Source: Gammaproteobacteria bacterium
Lineage (GTDB): Bacteria; Pseudomonadota; Gammaproteobacteria; Steroidobacterales; Woeseiaceae
Direction of reading: 5' to 3'
Length of the DNA: 55,270 bases
NCBI GenBank assembly: GCA_029861535.1
Contig: JAOTZC010000014.1
Span: 1-55,270, forward strand
The translations under genes were made by a program, and so were the position numbers. Of the stretch, positions 7,967 to 17,285 are shown piece by piece. The notes beneath the pieces were generated by a model, which worked only from the letters and a program-made list of their open reading frames with translations, was not told where the DNA came from and searched no databases. How positions within the stretch are numbered: the first letter of the stretch is position 1; each line of letters opens with the position of its first letter.

Positions 7967-9793
7967 GTGACGATAGATATCGAAGCACTATGCGAAACCC
8001 TCGCCGCGATTCTGAAACGGGCCGAAAAGCTTGAGAAAAAATACGCGACGGAACTTTCGCAAGTACATCCGAATTTCTCCGACAGCGCGCGAAACTTGCT
8101 TCACTACATCGCGTTGCGCCAATTTGATATTCGTGATTTGCAAGATCAACTCAGCGCACTAGGCCTATCGTCGCTTGGTAGAGCAGAGCAACATGTCCTG
8201 CCATCTATTCGCGCCGTGGAGCGCGCGCTGCGCGGAATTTCAAGCTCCGATCACGGGACTCCGCCACCCGAGCCGCTACTGGCGCGCGCCGATGAGCTCA
8301 ATGCGACACACACGAAGGACCTGCTTGGAAAGCGCGCCGAGGACCGCAGCGTATTGATCATGGTCACGCTGCCAACAGAAGCCAGCGCCGATTACGCACT
8401 TGTGCGAGATTTGATCTCGACTGGCATGAACATCGCACGAATTAATTGTGCGCACGACGCGCGAGAGGACTGGCGAATGATGATCGACAACATCGGGCGA
8501 GCCAGAGAAGAGCTCTCTCAGGAGTGTCGAATCGTTATGGACCTCGCCGGATCGAAAATCAGGACAGGGCCATTAGAGCCCGGGCCCAAAGTGCTGCGAT
8601 TGCGCCCTAAGCGCGATGCGCTTGGCCGAGTGACCGCCGCAAAGCGTATTCGCTGTATCGCTGAGTACGATTTCCAACACGACCGGAAAGCCAACGCCGT
8701 GCCGGTTCCGCAGGAATGCGTTGACAGCGCCGACGTCGGGGACGTTATTCGCTTCAGGGACACGCGCGGTAGAAAACGAAAGCTGCACGTTGTTGGCAAG
8801 GACGGAAACGAAATCGTTGTCGAATTGTACAAGACAGCCTTTGTTGTGACTGGCACAAGACTGACTCTGATTAAGCATGAGCTACGTGAGAAGAAAAGCT
8901 TTCTGGTTGGCGAGCTACCAGCGACTGAGCAACCGATCGTATTGCATGTCAACGACACGCTACTGCTTGATGCGAGCGAAGCTCTTGGTGCGGCCGCCAC
9001 GATCGACAAAGATGGCAAGGTCACCAAGTCGGCCCATGTTCGTTGCATTCCTGCGGAGCTTGTCGAGCGGGTTTCGGTTGGCGACCCTGTACTGCTTAAC
9101 GACGGCAAGATCGAAGGAACGATCGAATCGACAACGGATGACGGCCTTGTCGTGCGCATTACACACGCCAAAGCAACGGGCAGCCGCCTTCGAAGCAATC
9201 GCAGTATCAACTTTCCACAAAGCGACCTGCGCGCAGGGGGGCTATCGAAAACGGACAAACGCGACCTGGATTTTGTTGCACAACATGCGGATGCGGTCGG
9301 CATGTCCTTTGTGCGAGAGCCCGCGGAAGTCTTGGAGTTACAGGATGAACTGGGCAATTATCCGGACAGTGGTCTGGGCGTCATCCTGAAAATTGAAACA
9401 AAAATGGCGTTTAGAAACCTGCCGAGAATTATGCTTGCGGCGATGTGCCACTATCCTGCCGGTATCATGATCGCGCGCGGTGACCTCGCAGTTGAGTGTG
9501 GTTGGGTACAACTCGCTGTTATCCAAGAAGAAATACTGTGGCTCTGCGAGGCCGCACATATGCCAGTGATCTGGGCAACGCAAGTGCTCGAAGACGAAGC
9601 CAAAAAAGGCCTGCCGACCCGCGCCGAGATTAGCGATGCGGCTATGTCGCAGCGCGCGGACTGCGTAATGCTAAACAAAGGCCCGTTTATTTTGGCCGCG
9701 ATTCGCATGTTGGACGACATTCTCCGCCGCATGCAAAAACACCAGCGTAAGAAAAAAGCGCGTTTGCCGAAATTGAAGGTATCGGAGATATAA
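7967..9793 (+). CDS. Pyruvate-kinase-like protein with N-terminal extension
   Basis: A 608-residue protein whose last 470 residues follow the pyruvate kinase fold; normal enzymes are about 470-480 residues. Conserved parts: the ARIN segment, MDLAGSKIRTG, the catalytic lysine and metal Glu in LKIETK, the metal Asp in IARGDLAVE, and the substrate Thr in WATQVLED followed by PTRAEISDAAM. Altered parts: family RxNFSHG is RINCAHD and the DTKGPE loop is DLAGSK, so the usual potassium-binding Ser and Thr are missing. The first 125 residues are helical and charged (AEKLEKKYATEL) and match no domain I recognise. GTG start with GGAGA six bases upstream. Likely an authentic but divergent kinase; activity cannot be read from sequence. 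Confidence 0.82.
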   Translation: MTIDIEALCETLAAILKRAEKLEKKYATELSQVHPNFSDSARNLLHYIALRQFDIRDLQDQLSALGLSSLGRAEQHVLPSIRAVERALRGISSSDHGTPPPEPLLARADELNATHTKDLLGKRAEDRSVLIMVTLPTEASADYALVRDLISTGMNIARINCAHDAREDWRMMIDNIGRAREELSQECRIVMDLAGSKIRTGPLEPGPKVLRLRPKRDALGRVTAAKRIRCIAEYDFQHDRKANAVPVPQECVDSADVGDVIRFRDTRGRKRKLHVVGKDGNEIVVELYKTAFVVTGTRLTLIKHELREKKSFLVGELPATEQPIVLHVNDTLLLDASEALGAAATIDKDGKVTKSAHVRCIPAELVERVSVGDPVLLNDGKIEGTIESTTDDGLVVRITHAKATGSRLRSNRSINFPQSDLRAGGLSKTDKRDLDFVAQHADAVGMSFVREPAEVLELQDELGNYPDSGLGVILKIETKMAFRNLPRIMLAAMCHYPAGIMIARGDLAVECGWVQLAVIQEEILWLCEAAHMPVIWATQVLEDEAKKGLPTRAEISDAAMSQRADCVMLNKGPFILAAIRMLDDILRRMQKHQRKKKARLPKLKVSEI

Positions 9794-9874
9794 GTCTACG
9801 GACGAGATCGGGCAACTAATATCGTTTAGTCGCTATACTCGAATAGTCAAAGCACAATAATCTGGAGAACTCTC

Positions 9875-11554
9875 ATGCCGCAGGTCAACCCTGTGTCGCG
9901 CAAACTGCGCGGACTAGTGATCGCTGCCGCCGCGCTTGTCGGCTTCAACGTTGGTAATGCCGAAGACATAAAAAGCTCCGACGGATACAGGGAGTTACTA
10001 TCACTGTTTGCGGATTGGCGCGAGTTTGAGCGGCCACCAATGCTCGATGGCGCGCCAGATTATACCGCCGAGCGCTTTGCGGCCGCGCATGCACAGCTGA
10101 AAGACTATCAGGCCCGCCTGTACGCCATTGATCCTCGTGACTGGCCGATCGCGCAACAAGTCGACTGGCACCTCGTTCGCGCCGAGATGAATGGTTTCGA
10201 TTTCAATTTCCGCGTGCTTAGACCGTCCGTGCGTGATCCGGCCTTTTATGAATCCGTATGGACGTTCGAGAGTGATACGCCAGCTCATGAAGGACCGATA
10301 CACCATGCAATTCTCGAACTTTGGACCTATGAATTCCCGCTGTCCGCAGCTAAGGAGGCTCGCCTTATTGCCGACTTGCAGACGATTCCTCCTCTGCTCA
10401 AGCAAGCCCGCGGGAATCTCACGGGCAATGCGCGTGACCTGTGGGTCGCCGGCATCAAGAACATTCGCAACCAGCATGACAACCTCGACACTATCGTTGA
10501 GCTTGCAGGCGATAGCGCCAGCAACGAGCTCACCAAGGCGATCAGCGCGGCGAAAACAGCGACGTCGTCATTCGCTGACTGGCTTGAAGAACAAGCGCCG
10601 TCGAAAACCGGCCCGTCTGGTATCGGCATCGACGACTATACGTGGCAACTTCGAAACGTCCATTATGTGCCCCTCACCTGGGAAGAAGAAGTTACCTTGT
10701 TAAGGCGTGAGCTCGATCGCGCCTGGGCGTCACTGCGACTCGAAGAGCATCGGAATCGAAACCTTCCGCCGCTTGTGTCGATTGAGAGCGAAGAGGAATA
10801 CGACCGTCGTGCCAACGAATCGGTTACGAAGTACATACGCTGGCTAGACGAACAGGACATTCTACCGGTGCCCGAGTACTACGATCAGGCATTGCGGGAA
10901 CGTATCGGTACATTTGTACCGAAGGAAACCCGGAATTTTTTCTGGACCGCCGTGCATTTCGAGCCGACGACATTATGGACTCATTTCTATCACTACTTTG
11001 ACCTAGCCCAGATTAAAGAGGAACCGCACGAGAGCCCGGTGCGGCGCGGCGCATTGCTGTACAACATCTGGGACAGCCGTGCCGAGGGCATGGCAACCGG
11101 CGTTGAGGAAATGATGCTGCTGTCCGGGCTCTATGACGACAATCCGCACGTTCGCGAAATCGTCTACGTCATGCTCGCACAGCGTGCGGCCCGCGGGCTC
11201 GGCTCTCTTTACGCACACGCCAACGACTTTTCGATGCAAGAAGCGGCCGAGTTTCATGTCAGTTGGACGCCGCGCGGATGGATGCGCAAAGATCTCGATC
11301 TGCTGGCATTCGAACAACACCTATACATGCGTCAGCCCGGTTACGGCTCGAGTTACGTAACCGGCAAATACCTAATCGAAAAACTACTTGCCGAGCGCTC
11401 GAAACAAATCGGCGATACGGACTTCCGCCTTTATGACTTTTATGACGAAGTCAACAAAGTAGGTGTCATCCCGGTGTCGTTGATTCGGTGGCAGCTAACC
11501 GGCAATGACGACGAAATTCGTGCTCTGTGCCCGGAGTGTTTTGACGAGCGCTGA
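9875..11554 (+). CDS. Exported DUF885-like protein (putative peptidase family)
   Basis: A 559-residue protein with a signal peptide (RKLRGLVIAAAALVGFN, cleavage after about residue 29), so probably periplasmic. The helical body and the late segments DSRAEGMATGVEEMML and PGYGSSYVTGKYLIEKLL recall DUF885, a family related to metallopeptidases. The canonical HExxH-type motif is not obvious, so catalytic activity is uncertain. Good ribosome site TGGAGA before the ATG. A TATACT at 9834-9839 may be a -10 element, but no clear -35 accompanies it. The gene stands alone between the pyruvate-kinase-like gene and a short orphan gene. Confidence 0.6.
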   Translation: MPQVNPVSRKLRGLVIAAAALVGFNVGNAEDIKSSDGYRELLSLFADWREFERPPMLDGAPDYTAERFAAAHAQLKDYQARLYAIDPRDWPIAQQVDWHLVRAEMNGFDFNFRVLRPSVRDPAFYESVWTFESDTPAHEGPIHHAILELWTYEFPLSAAKEARLIADLQTIPPLLKQARGNLTGNARDLWVAGIKNIRNQHDNLDTIVELAGDSASNELTKAISAAKTATSSFADWLEEQAPSKTGPSGIGIDDYTWQLRNVHYVPLTWEEEVTLLRRELDRAWASLRLEEHRNRNLPPLVSIESEEEYDRRANESVTKYIRWLDEQDILPVPEYYDQALRERIGTFVPKETRNFFWTAVHFEPTTLWTHFYHYFDLAQIKEEPHESPVRRGALLYNIWDSRAEGMATGVEEMMLLSGLYDDNPHVREIVYVMLAQRAARGLGSLYAHANDFSMQEAAEFHVSWTPRGWMRKDLDLLAFEQHLYMRQPGYGSSYVTGKYLIEKLLAERSKQIGDTDFRLYDFYDEVNKVGVIPVSLIRWQLTGNDDEIRALCPECFDER

Positions 11555-11628
11555 GAGTTGATTCCCGGACTGATCCAGGTGCTGGGCCATGTTTTCGGGC
11601 CGAGCGACGTCAAAATATGTCCAGTCCA

Positions 11629-11641
11629 CACGAATTTCGTG
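11629..11641. promoter_or_regulatory. 13-bp palindrome CACGAA-T-TTCGTG
   Basis: A perfect inverted repeat lies in the 176-base gap between the DUF885-like gene and the small gene at 11731. The centre leaves almost no loop, so it is more plausible as a protein-binding site than as a terminator. A short T-run follows some 12 bases later. Function not known. Confidence 0.3.
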
Positions 11642-11730
11642 AATCGGTTCCGCTTTTTGTTGAGATCCAGTCGAACGATTTCCGCCTGTCCACGTGCTAA
11701 ATTGCTTGTGAATTCAGGAGGATATAACCA

Positions 11731-12093
11731 ATGGGACTTCTTGCGGCTCTGACCGGGAAACAATCCACGCAAACGAATCCAGCGTCAAATACGCTCACCA
11801 TTGATCGCAGCAGGTACCGCAGTGTTCAAGTGAAGGCGGCCAATGAAGAATGTTGCCAGGCGGTACAGACCCTGCTCGGCAAGCGATTCCTCAGTCATGA
11901 GGTTCCAAAACTGCCGCTGGATGGCTGCGACGCGCATAGCTGTCAATGCACCTACGAATTACACGATGACCGTCGTGCAGACATCAGGCGCGCATCAGAC
12001 GTCGCTTATGACATGGCCAGTCAGTATTGTGAATCAGATAACCGCGACAGTAATTCTCCCGGCCGACGTGCCAAGGACGAGAAATACGATTAA
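11731..12093 (+). CDS. Small conserved-type protein with Cys-x-Cys / Asp-Arg-Arg motif
   Basis: A 120-residue cytoplasmic protein with no signal peptide or membrane segment and a strong ribosome site (AGGAGG at about 11717). A central block carries CDAHSCQCTYELHDDRR, a pattern of three closely spaced Cys followed by an acidic-basic patch, which I have seen in short gammaproteobacterial proteins of unknown function. Cys also occur at the ECC pair near residue 40. The Cys set could bind a metal; this is inference. The C-terminal 30 residues are polar and probably disordered. Convergent with the methyltransferase gene, 38 bases apart. Confidence 0.65.
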   Translation: MGLLAALTGKQSTQTNPASNTLTIDRSRYRSVQVKAANEECCQAVQTLLGKRFLSHEVPKLPLDGCDAHSCQCTYELHDDRRADIRRASDVAYDMASQYCESDNRDSNSPGRRAKDEKYD

Positions 12094-12131
12094 TTACACC
12101 GTAGCGTTACGCGAGTAACTACGACCCGGTC

Positions 12132-13595
12132 CTATAAATCCTTGCCAGTATCGCCAGATCCGGACTGTTCCCAGGCGTCAATAAGAATCCGCTGTACGGC
12201 GTGAATAGTCTCGCGTTGTCCGAGACCGTATTGCCTGGCAAGAATTCGGCCAATCTGCTTGATCGTGCGTTTGCCATCAATCGTCGCCAACACTTGTGCT
12301 TTCAAAAGATAATGTGATGAGCTGACCGCCGCTTCCGTCGACGACGGCACCGGTAGTGTCGTATTGAGTATCCAACCCGGCAGGTAGGCGCGCGCCGGTG
12401 GAACGTCGACAGTATCGATCTTGCGCGCAGAAAAACTGAAAATCTTCTCCGCACGCCCGTAGCCGCTGTGCGGCGACTGCAGGTACGGAACTGTTTGTCT
12501 CTCGGCGCTAACAACGTCGAAACCGTTTTGTTCAAGGAGCTCCAACACCTCCTCTTCGCTGTAGCGCCAGGACTCGTTCTCGTGAAAAAACGCCAGCGAA
12601 CCGGTGTTGATCCATACGCCACCTTCTGTCAGACAGCGGTTGACCTGTGGAATAAACGTTTTTAAGTCCTGCGGAATGATATCGATAAGCCACGGTGTTA
12701 CGACGGTATCGAAGCATCCGTCTCTGAACGGCGGATTTGAGGCGTCGGCAAGCAAGAAATGAAAGTTGTCGTTTGCCAGAATTTCCGGCGCAGAGAGTTC
12801 TTGAAGAACTGCGAATGAAGCGGCGTTGAGCGGTGCTAACGGAAACTCGTATAAGGGAATCGTGTTTCCTTGCATGACATGAGCGGCGATTTGCAATAGC
12901 AGCGGGTTGAAATCGAGAGCGACTGACAGCTCGGGCGAGTAACGCCGATGAATCTCGTACGGCAGACGGCAGGCGCCCGCGCCCAAGGTCAGCACGGAGC
13001 CGAGGGATTTTTTCCGTACCGCGCTCAGGACGTTTTCAACGGCAGCAAACATCGCGTCATTTTCGCCGTTATTCCAAGCCCAGTCGCGGAATATGTTGTT
13101 TATGTAACTCGATAAACCCTGCGACCGTGGCAACTTGCCCTGCAGCAAACTTGCTGAATCGGCCGGCCAGTCGATATTGTCCAGCTCCAGTGGCGCAAGA
13201 ATTTCGCTAATCTGATTACGGTGACTTTCGCGTGCCTGCAACAAATCGGCAATCCGCCGACGACCTACCTTGCTACAGCGACCCTCGTCACGCGCTTGAC
13301 GCAGACGTTCAAGTTCCATCGAGTTTTCGTGCAAGATACCGTGATACCGCGCCTTCCACTCCAGTCGCGTTGTCGTCGGATCCGTGAATAACCACGGTAT
13401 CTGTTTCTTGCCGCACTGAAATACTGGAAATCCTCTGTTGCACTGATTACAAGACAGTACTTTGAGACGTTCCGAGAACGATACCTCACCGGCTCTGCAC
13501 GCCGGACAGGCGAGCAAATGATCAAGTGCTGCGATAATGCTGCGCGTGTCCCGCGCAGACGACTGGCGGCTAACGGTGACGCTACCGTTAGGCAC
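12132..13595 (-). CDS. SAM-dependent methyltransferase with Trm112-like N-terminus and PqqD-like C-terminal domain
   Basis: A 487-residue cytoplasmic protein in three parts. Residues 25-70 form a Trm112-type zinc module with Cys30, Cys33, Cys49 and Cys52. A class I methyltransferase follows, with the SAM loop TLGAGACRLPYE near residue 200, an acidic LDFNPLLL strand end, and DGCFDTVVTPWLID as the catalytic-strand region. The last 60 residues (LATIDGKRTIKQIGRILARQYGL) look like a PqqD-type winged helix, a fold that binds peptides in RiPP pathways. It is the last gene of the exported-heme operon and starts with GTG inside the previous stop (TAGTG). Substrate unknown; a peptide or protein methylation is plausible but inferred. 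Confidence 0.78.
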   Translation of the reverse strand: MPNGSVTVSRQSSARDTRSIIAALDHLLACPACRAGEVSFSERLKVLSCNQCNRGFPVFQCGKKQIPWLFTDPTTTRLEWKARYHGILHENSMELERLRQARDEGRCSKVGRRRIADLLQARESHRNQISEILAPLELDNIDWPADSASLLQGKLPRSQGLSSYINNIFRDWAWNNGENDAMFAAVENVLSAVRKKSLGSVLTLGAGACRLPYEIHRRYSPELSVALDFNPLLLQIAAHVMQGNTIPLYEFPLAPLNAASFAVLQELSAPEILANDNFHFLLADASNPPFRDGCFDTVVTPWLIDIIPQDLKTFIPQVNRCLTEGGVWINTGSLAFFHENESWRYSEEEVLELLEQNGFDVVSAERQTVPYLQSPHSGYGRAEKIFSFSARKIDTVDVPPARAYLPGWILNTTLPVPSSTEAAVSSSHYLLKAQVLATIDGKRTIKQIGRILARQYGLGQRETIHAVQRILIDAWEQSGSGDTGKDL

Positions 13596-15112
13596 TAGAC
13601 GATTGCTTGGAAAGCAATGTATGGCGCTGCAGCGGCGGCGGAACCAAGGCCTGGATTGTCCAGGACCACATTGAACATTGCCTCCTCGCCGTGTAGGCCG
13701 AGGTAGTTCAACACCACCATCTCTGCCAGTGCATCAACGCTGTTCGCGAATGGACTGGAAGCTGTTTCCACGTTGCCGCTAGGTCTGAAATAGCCTAGCT
13801 GTTGCGAAGCGGCACCGTTACGCAATACCGGTTGGCCGTTAGGATTAAAGACAAGAATAAAGCTGGCGGCAGTTTGTGAATTGTCGGAGCGCCAGCGAAA
13901 TTTCGTCGTGCCGTTGCCATCGTCTTCTTCCCTGTCGTCCGCGGATACAGCGCCATCACTAAAACTGTAAATCATCAGCGGCTTATTGAGTTGCGCCGCG
14001 TATTCGAGCGATGCGCCGATCACCTGACCAACAATAAAATCCTTGCCATCGGTTTCAGGGCGCGGGTCCTGGTGATAATCACGTCCACCGTATTCAATCG
14101 TGCCGGCGCCGCCGTAGCCATTGACGACAACTTTCATTGCGGCAGCCGCTTTACGATAGTTACCGTCGTTTAACTCACCGTTCGGAAAGATCGCCTGCAG
14201 CGCCAGATCTGCGTCAGGATCGAGGTCTTGCGGAGTGACTAGCGTGTTAAACGTCGCTTCGGCTTTGTCGTAACCACACTGCAGAAGCTCTTCCGTCGCC
14301 TGTTGTTCGTTAATCTTGCCAAGTTTCAGAGCGCTGAGAACAGCACTCGCAGCGGCAACCCGGCCGTCCGGGAAGCCGTCATCCTCACCACCGCCGAGCC
14401 CGATCGCCTCGTCTCGATTGCTTACCTTGACCGGCCGAAGTTCAGCCTGAATCATCGCATCGGGTGCGCGAGACCGGCCGCCCGACTCCGAGTTGCGCGT
14501 ACCAATAGTGGCGGCGAACTCGCCATTTGCACCCGCCCGTGCGATGCCGTAAACCGGATTGTGGGGGTTGTTGTCCGTGTCATTTTCGGAGCGCGCGGGT
14601 ATGACGCAGCCATTGGTATTGAGTCGCGTCGCTACGCTCGTTTTATCCAGCATGCCGCGCAACAAAGCGCTGTTTGGATGCATCGCGAGCCCGAACGTAC
14701 GATCGACACCGACGTTCTGCGGAATGATTGCGTTGGGAAGTCCCAATTTTGCGTAGCCGGCCGCGTCGAGAAAGTCTTCTTGTCCACCCATACCACCGAC
14801 CATCACATTGGAGCCTGCAATATTGGCGCCACCACCTTGATCAAACGCTAGAAACGGGATTTTGCCGGCACCAAGCAAACCACCGTTGTCGATGACACAG
14901 GCCGCTGCCTGGGCGTTCGCTTCGCGTGCCAGGATGGTCGCAATGCTCGGCAAGAATACCGTACCGACGCCGGCGATCAGGCCCTGATTGAGAAATTCCC
15001 TGCGCGTTCTCGGCCGAGCGTGTCCGCTTTTTCGACACGACTCCTCAATCCGTTGCTCGAGACGGCGGCGCGTGCTTTCCGTACGTCGGAGTTGATCCCT
15101 GTACTTGGCCAT
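13595..15112 (-). CDS. Tat-exported protein, DUF1501-like
   Basis: About 505 residues with a twin-arginine signal near residue 40 (RTRREFLNQGLIAGVG), so folded before export. The long N-terminal stretch before the signal is basic and helical. The mature part has Gly-rich segments (AFDQGGGANIAGSN, VMVGGMGGQ), a DPRPETDGKDFIVGQVIGASLEYA block and IYSFSDGAVS, like the DUF1501 family in gene pairs with cytochrome-like proteins. The ATG at 15112 is preferred to the GTG at 15115 because GAGG stands eight bases before it. It lies 22 bases after the LamG lipoprotein gene and overlaps the methyltransferase start by one base, hence one operon. Biochemical role unknown. Confidence 0.68.
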   Translation of the reverse strand: MAKYRDQLRRTESTRRRLEQRIEESCRKSGHARPRTRREFLNQGLIAGVGTVFLPSIATILAREANAQAAACVIDNGGLLGAGKIPFLAFDQGGGANIAGSNVMVGGMGGQEDFLDAAGYAKLGLPNAIIPQNVGVDRTFGLAMHPNSALLRGMLDKTSVATRLNTNGCVIPARSENDTDNNPHNPVYGIARAGANGEFAATIGTRNSESGGRSRAPDAMIQAELRPVKVSNRDEAIGLGGGEDDGFPDGRVAAASAVLSALKLGKINEQQATEELLQCGYDKAEATFNTLVTPQDLDPDADLALQAIFPNGELNDGNYRKAAAAMKVVVNGYGGAGTIEYGGRDYHQDPRPETDGKDFIVGQVIGASLEYAAQLNKPLMIYSFSDGAVSADDREEDDGNGTTKFRWRSDNSQTAASFILVFNPNGQPVLRNGAASQQLGYFRPSGNVETASSPFANSVDALAEMVVLNYLGLHGEEAMFNVVLDNPGLGSAAAAAPYIAFQAIV

Positions 15113-15134
15113 CACTATATCCTCTACTTTGTAT

Positions 15135-17234
15135 TCAGTTCACAGTTAGCGCTGCGCTGGACAGCACAGCTGCGCAGCTCGCTTGTAGCGCCAATTCCGC
15201 CGTTGCGCCGTTACAGCCGGCCGCACAACCAAGGTCATCGATGACGCTGACAATCTCGTTGGTGACGTCGACACGATCAGGCTGGTTGACGATGTTGTCG
15301 CCGATAAAGCTGTCATAGAGTGTGTTCCCGACCTGGTCCTTGGCGGCACCGTCGATCGAACACGCGCCGAACAGCGCGTCGCAGCTGTTGACATCGCCGA
15401 CGACTGCACCGCAATAGGTGACTGCGAGACGCTGAATCGCGATTTGATGTGCGGCAGCAAAACTCAGCAGGTCATAGGTTGCCGGCAAAGAACCAAGCAG
15501 TTCGTTATAGCGTGACAACACCGCATTCTGATTTGCATCGATGCCAGTCAGCGTCGACATCGTGTCGTTGATCTGCGCAAACGTGCGTAGCCCGAGTTCC
15601 GGCTCCAGTTCATCCGGCACCGCGGGTGGCGGTATCGACGGTACGACCGGTTCGGCTAGTCCGGTCTGTCCGGCGAGTACCTCGAACTCCAGATGAAACT
15701 GGTCGTTGTCGGGCCCGAGCGCCACGGGAATAATCGCACCGAGTGGCGATAGTTCAGTACCGGTAGCCGTCACAACAGTATCGATGCGACGGAACGGCTG
15801 TGCCGCTACGGGTACGGCACCGTTTACGCCGATACGGATGTTCTTGACGGCGACGCCGCTTGCGTCACTAACGTATACCGGCTTGGCGAACATGTAGCCT
15901 GCCGGGTCGATTTGCGACACTTGGAAGTCCACGTATGCCGTCTGTCCAACGACGGCGGATACATCGAACCGCATCGTGACCAGATTGCCGGTTCCCGCAT
16001 CGAAATTTTGCTGAATCTCGGCACCAGTCAGCGCCTTGTTATGTATCGCGACAAGTTTGATCACGCCCTGCCAGAGTCGATCGTTTGTCACCTCGTTACC
16101 GAGAACCAGCATCTGGGTATCCAGCCAGTCGAGCGTGTCGGTGTTTAGATTCTCTTCGATACTGAGTTGGCCATTGATATAGACCTTTCGACCTGTCACC
16201 GCATCGAACGTCATAGCGACGTGCTGCAGGTTCGTGCCGACCTGTGGATCCAGCGCTTCCAGTGCTGGCGTGCCATTGACACCCGTCGCAGCGCTGCGAT
16301 TTCTGAGCTGGTAGTAGATGGCGTTCTGGCCCATTGTGAAATTGCGCACGGCCGTGTCTAGTGAGTAGCTAACAATCCGCGCCGGCCCGTCCTGCGCCGT
16401 ATTGTCCGGAATCACCCACGCTTCGACGGTGTACTCATTCACCGGCGTAATCATGTCGAACAGCTTGCGACTATCGGCCTCGTTGGCTTGCGCCTTGCCC
16501 GATACGTTGCGCAGACCACCGCCCTCTACCCATTCCATGCCTTCAATTTGCAAAGCAATGGGCGCGCCCACACCACTTGTGTCCATCGTCACGGTACCGG
16601 CCCCTTCAGAGAACGAGAACAACGCGATTGCGTTCGCGTCCGCTCGGGCGGCACCACCTTCGATTGTCTCGCTAAAGTTTGTCGCAATGCTGACAACCGG
16701 TTGACCGGAAGTCGGTGGTGGCGTCCCTGACGATGCCTGGTTAGCCCAATCTTGAATCGCAGTCAGGAATGCAGCGGCAATTAGATCGCAGTTCATGTCG
16801 CCGCCGCAGTTGTGCCGATCATCTTTCGGCCGCAAATAAACCCGTGACAACTCTGGGTTCATCAGGTTGACTTTTTGTTGACTGACGATCGCGTTGTACG
16901 CGTCCGTTGGGTCCGCAGCCGCGAACGTCGGTTCTTGTATCGCGGCATGACAACCGACGCAGAAATTCGCCGGTTCGATTAGCAATGGGTATAGCGTTGC
17001 TTCAAAAACCGACTGCTCCGTAACCGGAGGTGGGGCCGGTGGCGGAGGTGGAGGCGGTGCCGGCGGCGGGTCGCTTGGTGTCCCGCCCGTGTTCGTGGAA
17101 CCAGCCACTGACTCTTCGCTTCTTACGCAGCCGGCAATCGCTATCACGATTGCAATGATGAGCAACCATCTTAGTGCGCGTGTCGGTTGACGCGAACCCC
17201 ACCAGCCGGAAGACATCATTTCTCTTGGGATCAC
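15135..17234 (-). CDS. LamG-domain lipoprotein with one c-type heme motif
   Basis: A 699-residue secreted lipoprotein. The signal peptide ends at a lipobox (AIAGC, Cys36). A proline-rich linker with runs of three to seven Pro follows at about residues 55-70. A small cytochrome-like region carries the single heme motif CVGCH near residue 93. A LamG/concanavalin-type beta-sandwich covers about 200-420 (FSFSEGAG, YTVEAWVIPD, LQHVAMTFDAVTGRKVYINGQ). The C-terminal 150 residues are helical with several Cys. The GTG at 17234 is chosen because AAGGAG sits seven bases upstream; ATGs at 17219 and 17216 are alternatives. Probably attached to the outer membrane. Heme attachment is inferred from the motif alone. 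Confidence 0.78.
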   Translation of the reverse strand: MIPREMMSSGWWGSRQPTRALRWLLIIAIVIAIAGCVRSEESVAGSTNTGGTPSDPPPAPPPPPPPAPPPVTEQSVFEATLYPLLIEPANFCVGCHAAIQEPTFAAADPTDAYNAIVSQQKVNLMNPELSRVYLRPKDDRHNCGGDMNCDLIAAAFLTAIQDWANQASSGTPPPTSGQPVVSIATNFSETIEGGAARADANAIALFSFSEGAGTVTMDTSGVGAPIALQIEGMEWVEGGGLRNVSGKAQANEADSRKLFDMITPVNEYTVEAWVIPDNTAQDGPARIVSYSLDTAVRNFTMGQNAIYYQLRNRSAATGVNGTPALEALDPQVGTNLQHVAMTFDAVTGRKVYINGQLSIEENLNTDTLDWLDTQMLVLGNEVTNDRLWQGVIKLVAIHNKALTGAEIQQNFDAGTGNLVTMRFDVSAVVGQTAYVDFQVSQIDPAGYMFAKPVYVSDASGVAVKNIRIGVNGAVPVAAQPFRRIDTVVTATGTELSPLGAIIPVALGPDNDQFHLEFEVLAGQTGLAEPVVPSIPPPAVPDELEPELGLRTFAQINDTMSTLTGIDANQNAVLSRYNELLGSLPATYDLLSFAAAHQIAIQRLAVTYCGAVVGDVNSCDALFGACSIDGAAKDQVGNTLYDSFIGDNIVNQPDRVDVTNEIVSVIDDLGCAAGCNGATAELALQASCAAVLSSAALTVN

Positions 17235-17285
17235 TGCCTTTCTCCTTAAATGCGGTAAGCGAGTCGGGTTTTATGGCCGGTGTCG

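Noticed and set aside
8518-9357. 279-codon open frame on the minus strand
   Set aside because: Lies wholly antisense to the pyruvate-kinase-like gene; Ser/Arg-rich product with no ribosome site or domain.
14303-14851. 182-codon open frame on the plus strand
   Set aside because: Antisense to the Tat-exported protein gene; product shows no domain.
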